DNA of 64,000 nt from Flavobacterium limnophilum (GCF_027111315.2 NZ_CP114289.2:620001-684000), one strand, 5' to 3'; counted from the stretch's first letter, positions 36,131 through 44,449 are shown. Program-made: numbers and translations. Notes: generated by a model from the letters alone, not told the origin.

Positions 36131-36586
36131 TTATTTGACCGAAATTAATTTAACTTCAAAAATTAGCACTGAACCTCCGGGAATGCCATTGTAATTGTAA
36201 TTTCCATAGCCTAAATGAGCCGGTATCAAAAGCATGCCGCTGCCTCCTGCCTTGAAATATTGAATGCCTTCCGTCCAGCCTTTTATCACTTGATTCAAAC
36301 CTATGGTAATACCGGCATCAGTGCTGGCATCAAATATTTTTCCATTGATAAAAGTTCCTTTGTAAGCAACAGTCACATTGGAAGTGGCAGTGGGTTGTGC
36401 TCCAGTTCCGGGATCGGTAATCACGTAGTACAAGCCAGAATCACTTCTTTGGGCGGTTAATTTATTGTTGGTTATAAATTCGCTAATGTCTTTTTCATTT
36501 TGGGCAACATAATCCGGTGTCTCATTGTCTTTGGAGCAAGAAATGAAAAGTGTCAAGGCAACTAATGCAGATAAGAGGTGTTTCAT
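36131..36586 (-). CDS. FKBP-type peptidyl-prolyl isomerase lipoprotein (paralogue 1)
   Basis: 151 residues from the ATG at 36586 (MKHLLSALVALTLFISC, lipobox Cys17). A helical segment (about 25-50) precedes an FKBP domain with VTVAYKGTFINGKIFD, LNQVIKGWTEGIQYFKAGGSGMLLIP and GYGNYNYNGIPGGSVLIFEVKL. It catalyses cis/trans proline isomerisation and probably assists folding in the periplasm or at the membrane. A close paralogue lies at 40557-41039, on the other side of the PPi-PEPCK-like gene. An upstream in-frame ATG at 36643 would destroy the signal peptide. Confidence 0.9.
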   Translation of the reverse strand: MKHLLSALVALTLFISCSKDNETPDYVAQNEKDISEFITNNKLTAQRSDSGLYYVITDPGTGAQPTATSNVTVAYKGTFINGKIFDASTDAGITIGLNQVIKGWTEGIQYFKAGGSGMLLIPAHLGYGNYNYNGIPGGSVLIFEVKLISVK

Positions 36587-36610
36587 AGGGTATTGATTTT
36601 TTTTGAAAAG

Positions 36611-36618
36611 CAAATATA
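36611..36618 (-). promoter_or_regulatory. Promoter -7 box for FKBP paralogue 1
   Basis: TATATTTG on the minus strand, 24 bp before the ATG at 36586; it supports that start over the one at 36643, which lies upstream of it. Confidence 0.55.
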
Positions 36619-36921
36619 GTAAAATTGGACAGGATTTTATCAACAGTATTTTCCTTGAAGCACAAAAAATATTTGGGCAAAAAGAGATAGAATTGCAAGG
36701 TTTTATTTGCTCTTTTTTTTACTACCTCGTTTGCGTACACAGTGTTTGATTTTGTTAGATTTATGCGATTTTGATAATTTTGAATTTCTTTGAAAATTAA
36801 TGCCTTTTTTTCTTTAATTATCAGTCAGTTTTATTCATCTTTGTAAGGAGAATATTTTTCACGTCATTTTTTTTTCAGGCATAAACAAATCATAAAACAT
36901 ATCCTTATTAATTTTTTATAA
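36619..36921. other. Divergent spacer without a further gene
   Basis: About 300 bp between paralogue 1 and the large plus-strand gene. CATCTTTG at about 36836-36843 is one mismatch from a -7 box and could serve the plus-strand gene. Nothing else is visible. Confidence 0.35.
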
Positions 36922-39900
36922 ATGAGTACAGAAATTAAAGCCAATCAAACCCCAATCAAGCAAAGCAGAAAAGACACCGTTCAATACATCAATCTGCAAC
37001 TAGCCTCGCTAGGACAACCTATTTATCAAGACGACGAAAATTCGGCAGAGCAATTTTGCAATCCCAAATTTCAAGTGCTAACCAATGGATTAATCAAGAG
37101 TTTTCGTGAAAAATCTCGATTGTTGTCCAATCATCTTTCGCCGGCCGACACCAGAATCCAAAACTTCCTGAACGATTATCTTAAAGATGTTCCGTTCAAC
37201 AAGCCTTATGTTTTGCCAAACGACACCTTGGTATTGACCCAAAGCGGACACGCAAGAGAATTGAGTTTGCCGCCTAACGGGACTACTTTTGTTGGTGAAG
37301 ATGTTACTTCGTATAGAATCAAACAAGGGATTTTGAATAATCCGACAAATGATAAAAGAACTACAATTGGTACTTTTCATATCGTGGAAGGCAATTTGCC
37401 TGTTCCATTGGATAAAAAAGAAGTGCCCAAGATTGCTTTTGCACATTTTTTGAATGCCGCATTTAACCCTTCGGACAACCTGAAAATATTGCCTTTTACT
37501 TCCAATCAAGAAGACAAAGCTAAACTAATGGTTTCCTTGTTGATGCGACCAATGGTTTGTCCAGAAGTGAAAGGAGTTATCTCGAAAAAGACGATGGAAG
37601 TGCGCTTTTTTACACCCGGAAGTTTGGTGAGCAACCTGGATTTTGTGGAAGCAATTTTCGGCAACGCCGGCGATCCTTATCTAGCCCAAAATGATGCGGC
37701 TTTGGATACGGAACATTGGACAGGTCACACGGGTTGTGTTATTCTTGCACCCCAATTGCGTTCGTTGAAGAAAAAAGATATTGGCTTGCCTCATTTCAAC
37801 GAAGCCACAGAGCGTCAAAAAAGTGAGGGAATGTGCTGGAAAGACGAGAATGAACTCTATAATAACGGAGGCGCTTTTAAAGTAACCTGTAGAGACGATA
37901 GAGGAGTTGTGGTGACTATTATTGCCGACAACTATTATGGTTATTCCAAAAAAGAAATTAAAACCCAAATCAGTTATTCCGCCAATTTATTTGGTTTGGT
38001 AGAGGAAGAACATTCCGGAGGAGCCATTGCTTACCCAAGAGGTGTAATGGGAGATATTGTTGATGGAAGCACTTTTTCTGAAAAGTTTGGAAGTCAATAT
38101 AGTTTTGAAGGCGTAAAATCTTTTCTAGGTGATAGAATAGAAGTGAAGCCAGCCAATTATGCGATTGACAAAAAATATCCGAACATCGTTTATATTCCAG
38201 AGAATGCTTATATCAATACCAATGCCAACAGCATTACATGGACTTACAAAAATGAAGAACAAAAATTAATTTTATCGCCAAATAAAACCTACGTTCATCC
38301 AACGGGGAATAAATTCAAACTAGAAAAACACAACGCGATTGCTTTGTGGAGAATCGTGAACACTTCGCCAGAAGGTGTTTTTTGCCATAAACCCTGCACG
38401 GTTTCGGGTGGAGGAAAATCCGAGATTTCCAAATCGATGCAAAATGCCATTACGTACAGCGCATTCAACATTTTGGACATTGACGAAGATTTTAAAAAAG
38501 CGGACGAAATCATCGAATACAATTATTCCAACAGATGGAAAAAACGTGATCCATCCTTGCCGCCTTCAAGAACATTCTTGGACAAACGAAGAACTTTGGG
38601 TTCGGCAGTAAAATTGCTGACACCTTCAGAGGAAAATAGTGATGAATTCAACGAATTTATTAAAAACATTCCTGTTCACATCAGATCATTGGTGTTGTTC
38701 GTAAAACGATTGTACAGACAAGACCACGGTGCCTTGAATTGGAAAGATTGCATGTCGGTTGAAATTATCAACGGCAAAAACGGAACAGGTTTGCAATACA
38801 ACAACACACCAGTTGTGGGTAGTTATGTTCGAATTGGTTTCAACCAAAAAGGCGTGTGGTTGTTGAATAAATTGAGATCGGATTTTTCTGCATGTCAAAA
38901 AATCCAGATGGAGGACGATATTTCGGCTTCCATTACTTTGCCAAGAGCACAGTTCAAAAACCTGAATCCAGAATACACCAACCAAAGTTTGAAAGTGGTG
39001 GCCAACTGCGAATCGCATTTGTTTCAAAGACCCGATGAAGCCATCATAAGAGGCTACGACAAAGGCGCAGAAAAGGATATTGTAAGCGACAACGTTTACT
39101 TGACCAATTATGAACTTTTAAAGAAAAAAGATGCCATCGAAATTTTCGAAGACACCATCAATTTCGATAAATATACACAGCCTGTAAAGGATTTAATCAT
39201 CAGTATCGTAAACAGTCCAAACGAAGAGGAATATTTTTCGTTGCCTTCCCACACCCGAATCGTGGATGGAGAGCCAACCAAAAACCCTCGTTATTTGGAG
39301 CCGAATATTTTCATCAACGAAACCGAAGCCAGTTATTTGGGCGAAGTTGGCGTTCGTTTGGCCAGAAAAATAAAATCAGAAGATCCGGTTATCAATGTGG
39401 TGAATGCCGTTTTGCCGGGAAGAAGAAACAACCCGATCGACAAGAAAGCGGGAATTCGTCCGCTAGCGGTTTACAACCCAATCCATTATCAGGAAACACC
39501 TGAATTGTTCATGGATTTTATTTGCAGCCTTACCGGAAAATCACCTTCCACAACGGGAGCGGGTTCTGAAGGAGCCTTGACCAAAGGCCCTTTCAATATG
39601 TTGACGCCAACAACCGATTTGAACAACGCCTTGTTGTCACACATTTTGACGGAATCCAATGCGTTTAGCACGGCCGCGGGTTATGTGGGTGGCGAAAACA
39701 AAGTGGATCACGACATCAGTCTTTTGATACCGGAAATTTGGGCACGTTTGAATGCCAAAGACCGCGATCCAAAAGTGTTGATTGCCAATGGTTCCTTGGA
39801 AAAACTGGAAGATTTCGAATACCAAGGCAAAAAAGTCTTGGCCAGTAGATTGGGGTATCGCATCACGAGTACTTTCTCTTTGTTGTGTTTGAACCGTTTG

Positions 39901-40401
39901 TTTGATGAACCAAATGCCGTTTTCAACGAAAAAATGTTGAAACCGGAACTGCAAGGAATCGAAGATTACGTGGACGGAATTGCCAATATTGTCGAAGCCC
40001 AACAAAAAGTGGCCTTGAGTTATTTTGAAGACGGAAGCATCGAGTCTGCCATTCCGCCATTGAAAATATTGTTGCACATGATGGCTTACGGCACTTATGA
40101 AGGCAAAGAAATGAGCGATCCAGAATTGAGAAGTTATTTCGAAAGAGATTACGTAATCAACAGCGATTGGTACCAAGAGCGATTGAAATTGAAACAGCTG
40201 AAAGACATCAATTTCTACACCAATCAAATCAGTTATTTGGAGCGTTTTATTTCCAATGCCGAAAACAACTTGTTGGTTGCCGAAATGAATTTGGAAACAC
40301 GCTTGCAAAATGTAAAAGAGATGTTGGCAACGGCCAGCGCTCCAGAATACATAGACAGTTTGGTGGGGACCATCGGAGCCGATCCATTGTATAGAAAATA
40401 A
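36922..40401 (+). CDS. Probable PPi-dependent phosphoenolpyruvate carboxykinase (1159 aa)
   Basis: A cytoplasmic-looking protein of 1159 residues with no signal peptide. A P-loop-like motif, CTVSGGGKSEISKS (SGGGKSE at 495-501), resembles the PEPCK kinase-1 motif. The size (about 130 kDa) and segments such as WTGHTGCVILAPQL, KNGTGLQYNNTPVVGSY and TGAGSEGALTKGPFNML fit the PPi-type PEPCK family known from Entamoeba and Propionibacterium, which interconverts oxaloacetate+PPi and PEP+CO2+Pi. That assignment is from memory of family size and motifs and needs alignment. A C-terminal coiled-coil-like stretch (about 1095-1145) is unusual. Own terminator at 40424-40463. Confidence 0.6.
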   Translation: MSTEIKANQTPIKQSRKDTVQYINLQLASLGQPIYQDDENSAEQFCNPKFQVLTNGLIKSFREKSRLLSNHLSPADTRIQNFLNDYLKDVPFNKPYVLPNDTLVLTQSGHARELSLPPNGTTFVGEDVTSYRIKQGILNNPTNDKRTTIGTFHIVEGNLPVPLDKKEVPKIAFAHFLNAAFNPSDNLKILPFTSNQEDKAKLMVSLLMRPMVCPEVKGVISKKTMEVRFFTPGSLVSNLDFVEAIFGNAGDPYLAQNDAALDTEHWTGHTGCVILAPQLRSLKKKDIGLPHFNEATERQKSEGMCWKDENELYNNGGAFKVTCRDDRGVVVTIIADNYYGYSKKEIKTQISYSANLFGLVEEEHSGGAIAYPRGVMGDIVDGSTFSEKFGSQYSFEGVKSFLGDRIEVKPANYAIDKKYPNIVYIPENAYINTNANSITWTYKNEEQKLILSPNKTYVHPTGNKFKLEKHNAIALWRIVNTSPEGVFCHKPCTVSGGGKSEISKSMQNAITYSAFNILDIDEDFKKADEIIEYNYSNRWKKRDPSLPPSRTFLDKRRTLGSAVKLLTPSEENSDEFNEFIKNIPVHIRSLVLFVKRLYRQDHGALNWKDCMSVEIINGKNGTGLQYNNTPVVGSYVRIGFNQKGVWLLNKLRSDFSACQKIQMEDDISASITLPRAQFKNLNPEYTNQSLKVVANCESHLFQRPDEAIIRGYDKGAEKDIVSDNVYLTNYELLKKKDAIEIFEDTINFDKYTQPVKDLIISIVNSPNEEEYFSLPSHTRIVDGEPTKNPRYLEPNIFINETEASYLGEVGVRLARKIKSEDPVINVVNAVLPGRRNNPIDKKAGIRPLAVYNPIHYQETPELFMDFICSLTGKSPSTTGAGSEGALTKGPFNMLTPTTDLNNALLSHILTESNAFSTAAGYVGGENKVDHDISLLIPEIWARLNAKDRDPKVLIANGSLEKLEDFEYQGKKVLASRLGYRITSTFSLLCLNRLFDEPNAVFNEKMLKPELQGIEDYVDGIANIVEAQQKVALSYFEDGSIESAIPPLKILLHMMAYGTYEGKEMSDPELRSYFERDYVINSDWYQERLKLKQLKDINFYTNQISYLERFISNAENNLLVAEMNLETRLQNVKEMLATASAPEYIDSLVGTIGADPLYRK

Positions 40402-40423
40402 TCCGAAAAAAGGGTTTTAATTG

Positions 40424-40463
40424 AAAAAATCGCCTGAGATGTATGTCTTGGGCGATTTTTTTT
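40424..40463 (+). terminator. Terminator of the PPi-PEPCK-like gene
   Basis: AAAAAATCGCC and GGCGATTTTTTTT stem with extra internal pairs, 23 bp after the stop. Confidence 0.85.
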
Positions 40464-40500
40464 ATGGTTTGATTTTGATACAAATCGCAATTGAAAAACA

Positions 40501-40536
40501 AAAACCACAACAGAATTTATTCCATTGTGGTTTTTT
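40501..40536 (-). terminator. Terminator with ACAGAATT loop (2 of 3), for FKBP paralogue 2
   Basis: AAAACCACAA/TTGTGGTTTT stem with loop CAGAATTTATTCCA, just after the minus-strand FKBP stop. Confidence 0.8.
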
Positions 40537-40556
40537 ATTGATGGGAAAGTTTTTTT

Positions 40557-41039
40557 TTAATTGACCGAAATTAATTTTACTTCAAAAATAAGTGCTGAAC
40601 CTCCGGGAATAGGTCCCATAGTGTCGTTTCCATAACCCAATTGGGAAGGTATCAAAAGGATGCCGCTGCCTCCGGTTTTGAGAAGGGGAATTCCCTCTGT
40701 CCAGCCTTTTACCACTTGGTCCAAGCCAAAAGAAATTCCTTCAGGACCGCTTTGGTCAAAAACAGTTCCGTCGAGAAAAGAACCTTTGTAAGCCACGGTC
40801 ACGTTTGATGTTGCAGTAGGCTGAGTTCCCGTTCCAGGCTCATTAATTACATAATACAAACCAGATTCGGTTTTTTGTGCCTTCAGATTATTTTTGGCTA
40901 TGTAATCGTTGATTTCCTTGTCGTTTTTGGCAACATAATCAACAGTTTCTTCTTTTGCAGGTTCCACTTTTTCCTCTTCTTTGTTTTTACAGGAAATAAA
41001 AAGTGTCAAGACCACCAGGGTCGCTAATAAATGTTTCAT
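40557..41039 (-). CDS. FKBP-type peptidyl-prolyl isomerase lipoprotein (paralogue 2)
   Basis: 160 residues, lipobox LFISC with Cys17, then a Lys/Glu-rich linker (KNKEEEKVEPAKEE) and an FKBP domain nearly parallel to paralogue 1: VTVAYKGSFLDGTVFD, LDQVVKGWTEGIPLLKTGGSGILLIP, PIPGGSALIFEVKLISVN. It differs mainly in the linker and the 80s loop. Same role expected. Its -7 box is TATATTTG (41071-41064), and the 122-bp direct repeat begins right at its upstream edge. Confidence 0.93.
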   Translation of the reverse strand: MKHLLATLVVLTLFISCKNKEEEKVEPAKEETVDYVAKNDKEINDYIAKNNLKAQKTESGLYYVINEPGTGTQPTATSNVTVAYKGSFLDGTVFDQSGPEGISFGLDQVVKGWTEGIPLLKTGGSGILLIPSQLGYGNDTMGPIPGGSALIFEVKLISVN

Positions 41040-41063
41040 GGAAATGTGTTTTTTTTAGGTGCG

Positions 41064-41071
41064 CAAATATA
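41064..41071 (-). promoter_or_regulatory. Promoter -7 box for FKBP paralogue 2
   Basis: TATATTTG on the minus strand, 24 bp before the start codon, the same distance as for paralogue 1. Confidence 0.55.
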
Positions 41072-41192
41072 ACAAAAACCGATAGGGATTTTCGTCATTT
41101 AAATAAATCCGAATGTGATCCGGTTCGATCCAAGTAAATGATTTTGTTTATATCGTCTTGTTTCCAGATGAGGAGCCAATCGGGTTTGATAT
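41071..41192. repeat. 122-bp direct repeat, copy 1 (3' end of toxin gene)
   Basis: Covers the last about 32 codons of the YafQ-like gene, its stop and 24 bp downstream. It matches 41889-42010; the first about 97 bp differ at one position, the rest at seven. Confidence 0.9.
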
Positions 41193-41372
41193 GACATTCC
41201 CAAAATCCTGAATAATTGCCATTAAGAATGTGTGGTTTGTTTTTGGGAGGAAGTTCACCGTTTTGAATCAAAGGGTCACTATATTTTCCAATAATTCCAG
41301 ATTCCAATTTCTTTTTTTACAAAATTTTGCATCTTTTTTGAATTGACCGGAATATTCTAAACTATAACTCAT
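41095..41372 (-). pseudogene. YafQ/RelE-family toxin gene interrupted by a one-base frameshift
   Basis: From the ATG at 41372, which overlaps the antitoxin stop as ATGA, translation gives MSYSLEYSGQFKKDAKFCKK then RNWNLELLENIVTL and a premature TGA at 41270-41268. The next frame continues as LIQNGELPPKNKPHILNGNY, then SGFWECHIKPDWLLIW and YLDRTGSHSDLFK, the full C-terminal half of a YafQ-type mRNA interferase. Restoring one T in the run at about 41271-41273 would give one continuous protein of about 92 residues. Catalytic H and W/F residues of the family (HIKPDWLL, GSHSDLF) are intact. Either a true inactivation or a homopolymer sequencing error. Confidence 0.8.
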
Positions 41373-41599
41373 TTAGAAAAAATCTTTTGCATCATGTCTT
41401 TCGCACTGTCGGCTTTTGTTAGACCAATGCCTTTGTCTGTCTTCGCCATTGATTTCAAAGTAGTTTCGTTTGGCGTTTTTGATTTTGACTTAGTTCTTGT
41501 TTTCGTTGGAGTCTCAGTGACTTTTACGCCCAATTGCAAGGCAAGTTCCTTTAATAAGGAAATTTTTTTGGCAGATGTGCTATCCAATATCAAAGTCAT
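41369..41599 (-). CDS. Antitoxin partner of the YafQ-like toxin
   Basis: 76 residues. A short N-terminal part (MTLILDSTSAKKISLLKELA) is followed by a lysine/threonine-rich linker (KTRTKSKSKT) and a C-terminal helix ending KDMMQKIFSK. Size, basic linker and the 4-bp ATGA overlap with the toxin start are typical of an antitoxin reading first in a type II operon. No clear RHH or other DNA-binding motif is recognised, so the family is not named. Confidence 0.7.
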   Translation of the reverse strand: MTLILDSTSAKKISLLKELALQLGVKVTETPTKTRTKSKSKTPNETTLKSMAKTDKGIGLTKADSAKDMMQKIFSK

Positions 41600-41669
41600 A
41601 ATTTCTTGTTTTAGATTTAAAAAGAGTTAAAAAGATACAAAAAACTGCACTGAATTAAATTGGTGTGCA

Positions 41670-41860
41670 TTAATTGCCACGGCATTCGCTTTTAAAAAGC
41701 AGAATTCTCTTTAACCACAAATTACACAAATTTCCGCAAAAATGAGACATACCAACAAAAGCATAATTAACTCAAACATACCAAAAACAGACTTTGAATT
41801 TGTGAAAATTTGTGGAATTTGTGGTGAAAACTTTTAAAAGTGAATGCCCTGGTTAATTGC
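41670..41860. repeat. MITE-like inverted-repeat element, copy 2
   Basis: The left end TTAATTGCCACGGCATTCGC-TTTTAAAA and the right end TTTTAAAAGTGAATGCCCTGG-TTAATTGC are inverted copies over about 28 bp. A second inverted pair lies inside (ACCACAAATTACACAAATTT against AAATTTGTGGAATTTGTGGT). About 190 bp, no ORF. It separates the toxin-antitoxin genes from the second copy of the 122-bp repeat. Confidence 0.75.
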
Positions 41861-41888
41861 TTATAGTTGTAGTTTGAAGTAAGAAGAT

Positions 41889-42010
41889 AACAAAAACCGA
41901 CAGGGATTTTCGTCATTTAAATAAATCCGAATGTGATCCGGTTCGATCCAAGTAAATGATTTTGTTTATATCGTCTTGTTTCCAGATTGATTACCAATCG
42001 GATTTGATAT
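41889..42010. repeat. 122-bp direct repeat, copy 2 (toxin gene fragment)
   Basis: Second copy of 41071-41192, encoding on the minus strand only the last residues of a YafQ-like toxin (ending RTGSHSDLFK). No toxin N-terminus precedes it, so it is a fragment. Confidence 0.85.
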
Positions 42011-42032
42011 TTTTGTTTATAAACATAAGCGT

Positions 42033-42060
42033 GAGGCTAGCGCCAGCCTGGAGGCAATTA
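42033..42060. repeat. Degenerate REP-like hairpin
   Basis: AGGCT-AGCGCC-AGCCT followed by GGAGGCAATTA; the right flank matches the perfect hairpin at 34354-34373. Confidence 0.5.
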
Positions 42061-42103
42061 CTAGCAACTGTGCATCCGATTGTTGCGACAATGCTTCGGT
42101 GCC

Positions 42104-42424
42104 CTATTTCTTATATTTAGCCGTCTGTTCCCCATATTTCAAAACCACTCTACTCATTATAGCCCTGATAGCCCCTTGGAGTTGCTCGGCAAGAGCCTCT
42201 TTTGTGGCAGTAGCTTCCGTTTGATTGCCTGCCAATTCTATATCGGTAGCGGTATTACTAAATAGATTGGTTTGACTTTCTAGCGCATCAACCATAGCCG
42301 ATGTAATTCCAAATCCGTTAAATTCTGCTGCATCTCGTCTGATAAAAGCAATTTTTTCGTTGACAGTGGTTACTAATTTTCCGTCCGAAAAATTGTAGGC
42401 TCTTACGGCTTCTTTTTTCTTCAT
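42104..42424 (-). CDS. Small protein of unknown function (flavobacterial family)
   Basis: 106 residues, helical and rather acidic: MKKKEAVRAYNFSDGKLVTT, then IAFIRRDAAEFNGFGITSAM and a C-terminal EQTAKYKK. Similar short proteins, often longer and in multiple copies, occur in flavobacterial genomes; none has a known function that I recall. No signal peptide. It may be a shortened member of that family. The 21-bp tandem array lies 115 bp upstream of its start. Confidence 0.6.
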   Translation of the reverse strand: MKKKEAVRAYNFSDGKLVTTVNEKIAFIRRDAAEFNGFGITSAMVDALESQTNLFSNTATDIELAGNQTEATATKEALAEQLQGAIRAIMSRVVLKYGEQTAKYKK

Positions 42425-42538
42425 AATTTCTGGTTTTTAATGTTAATAATATCAAAACTAGTTAATTACAAACAAATCGAAAAACAAATGAGCTTTTATT
42501 TTTAGAAAATAGCACAGTATTTCTCCCTTAGCAAACCA

Positions 42539-42706
42539 TTTCAGGCCTTCCGAAGTAAGTAGCAAGCCTCCCGAAGACTATTTCAGGCCTTCAGATGACT
42601 GTTTCAAGAACTCAGATAATCGTTTCAAGCATTCAGATGACTATTTCAAGCATTCAGATGACCGTTTCAGGCTCTCAGATGACCGTTTCAGGGCATTATT
42701 TGAGCT
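42539..42706. repeat. 21-bp tandem repeat array (eight degenerate units)
   Basis: Units of exactly 21 bp with consensus TTTCARGCATTCAGATGACYG: starts at 42539, 42560, 42581, 42602, 42623, 42644, 42665 and 42686. The middle units are best conserved, and the first two and last have decayed. Stops interrupt the forward frame, so it does not look coding. No spacers, so it is not a CRISPR. Confidence 0.85.
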
Positions 42707-43050
42707 TCTGAGCACCTCTAGCGTTCTTTTTTGACTATTTTATCTCTTTCGGACAGCAAATGATTCTTTTATAAAAACCAGTTTTCTTTTTTTAATACCG
42801 ATTTGAAAATGGATTTTAATAAAGCAGTTGTTTTTTATCATAGCATGCACCACCCGCAAGGACTATTGTGTATATCTGGGCGGGGCGTAACTATTGTAAG
42901 AAAGATTGCCTGTTACTTGAGATTATTTTATATATTTGAGAAATAATAAAGCGATACAAAACTTTCGCCAATCTACCCAATTTTGGGTGTATATACGAAG
43001 GTTTGTAGCGTGTATATACAAGTTAGCAGTAACTTTAAAAAAAAATAAGA
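42707..43050. other. Leader region of the PARIS-like cassette
   Basis: Holds TATATTTG at 42931-42938 (a candidate -7 box, about 112 bp upstream of the ATPase gene), the palindrome ACCCAA-TT-TTGGGT (42975-42988), two direct copies of GTGTATATAC (42987-42996 and 43010-43019) and the boundary repeat GTTAGCAGTA (43022-43031). Confidence 0.5.
43022..43031. repeat. Left boundary inverted repeat of the PARIS-like cassette
   Basis: GTTAGCAGTA, exact inverted copy of TACTGCTAAC at 45315-45324. It stands 19 bp before the ATPase start codon. Confidence 0.6.
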
Positions 43051-44448
43051 ATGTACATAGAAAAAATAATTATAAAAAAGCTTTATGGCTTTATTGATAA
43101 AGAAATCGAATTTAATAATAAAATATCGATTTTAGTCGGAATAAATGGTTCTGGAAAAACAAGTGTTTTAAATATTATAAACTGGCTTTTAAAACCAAAT
43201 CTTTCTGAATTATGTCTTATAGAATTTGAACAAATTTCACTTTATTTTAAATTTAAAGATGATAAATACATAATAATATGTAATCAAAATAAAGTCGAAA
43301 TAACTGTTGATTTAGAAAATATTACAAAAGCTAAAAAATACACTCAAATACAAGCAACTTTTAAAGTACATCCGAATAAATTAACAAAAAACGAATCACT
43401 TAAAGAATCTTTACAGGGAGTTTATGAAGATTTAGGCCCCGAAGAACATGAAAAAGAAACTTGGTCTTTTTTATTTAATGACATACCTAAACCAATAGTT
43501 ATTGGATTAGATCGAAATTTATTTACGGAGGAAGGAGAAGAGATAAGAATACAAACTGAATACAGCATCGTTGAAAATAAGCGTATAGCACGCAGAAATA
43601 AATCTAATATTTTTTCTCCTTTAGAAAAAGTAAAATCATTGTTAAGCAAAGAACATAATATTTACAGAAATAATGTTCTTGAGTTATACAGTTCTTTAAA
43701 TGAAAAAATTATGCTTTCGGCATTTGACAAGATATTTACAAAAACGAATATTGCTTCATTGTTAAAAGAACCAAAACCGTCAGTAAATACAATTGAAGTT
43801 TTAAAAGAACAAGTTGTAAATTTTTTGAGAGAAAATCAAAACTTAAAATACCAATCAAAAAAAAGAAAAAACATTGAATTATCGATAAAAAAAGTGAATA
43901 CTTATTTTGACACATTGAAATTAATTCTCAAAGAATCTCAAGATAATGATAACGAATATGATTTACTTTATATAACTAACATAAGCCAGTTTAAAAAAAT
44001 CAATGATTTAATCATCGAATTTAAGAAGTTTGAAATAGACACACAGCAACTATACTTTCCACTAAAAGAATTTTTAGACACAATAAATAGTTTCTTTAAA
44101 GATTCTGCAAAACAACTTTATTTTGACAAAGAAAATTCAGAAGTTAAGTTCAATATATTGAATAGAGAAGGAATTAAAATTGATGATGACAGAGATATTA
44201 AAAATTTATCATCTGGAGAAAAACAAATATTGATTTTACTTACATATATCAAATATAATAGAAACTTGAATGTATTCATTATTGATGAACCCGAATTATC
44301 TCTTCACCCTAAATGGCAAGGAGAATTTCTAGACGCAGTAGAAAAATTAATGCCAAATGAATCACAATTAATTATTGCTACACATTCACCAGAAGTAATT
44401 GGAGATAAAGAAGATTTTTGCACAGTTTTATTACCTTATAACAATTAA
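43051..44448 (+). CDS. AAA/ABC-type ATPase, AriA-like (PARIS system)
   Basis: 465 residues. N-terminal Walker A GINGSGKTS (30-38), a long divergent middle, signature LSSGEKQIL (386-394), Walker B FIIDEPELSLHP (D412, E413) and H-loop ATHSPE (H445). This is the AAA_15/AAA_21 arrangement of AriA, the ATPase and trigger sensor of the PARIS anti-phage system. It lies 1 bp before a DUF4435 gene, the AriB counterpart. Strikingly AT-rich relative to flanking core genes, consistent with transfer. OLD class 2 or another ATPase/TOPRIM pair is the main alternative. Confidence 0.75.
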   Translation: MYIEKIIIKKLYGFIDKEIEFNNKISILVGINGSGKTSVLNIINWLLKPNLSELCLIEFEQISLYFKFKDDKYIIICNQNKVEITVDLENITKAKKYTQIQATFKVHPNKLTKNESLKESLQGVYEDLGPEEHEKETWSFLFNDIPKPIVIGLDRNLFTEEGEEIRIQTEYSIVENKRIARRNKSNIFSPLEKVKSLLSKEHNIYRNNVLELYSSLNEKIMLSAFDKIFTKTNIASLLKEPKPSVNTIEVLKEQVVNFLRENQNLKYQSKKRKNIELSIKKVNTYFDTLKLILKESQDNDNEYDLLYITNISQFKKINDLIIEFKKFEIDTQQLYFPLKEFLDTINSFFKDSAKQLYFDKENSEVKFNILNREGIKIDDDRDIKNLSSGEKQILILLTYIKYNRNLNVFIIDEPELSLHPKWQGEFLDAVEKLMPNESQLIIATHSPEVIGDKEDFCTVLLPYNN

Positions 44449-44449
44449 C

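Noticed and set aside
36587..36643. Upstream start for FKBP paralogue 1
   Set aside because: It would place 19 residues before the lipoprotein signal, and the promoter box lies inside this stretch.
39637..40308. Minus-strand 223-codon frame opposite the PPi-PEPCK-like gene
   Set aside because: Antisense shadow of a continuous 1159-codon gene.
42539..42706. 21-bp array as a CRISPR
   Set aside because: Units are directly adjacent with no spacers and no cas genes are present.
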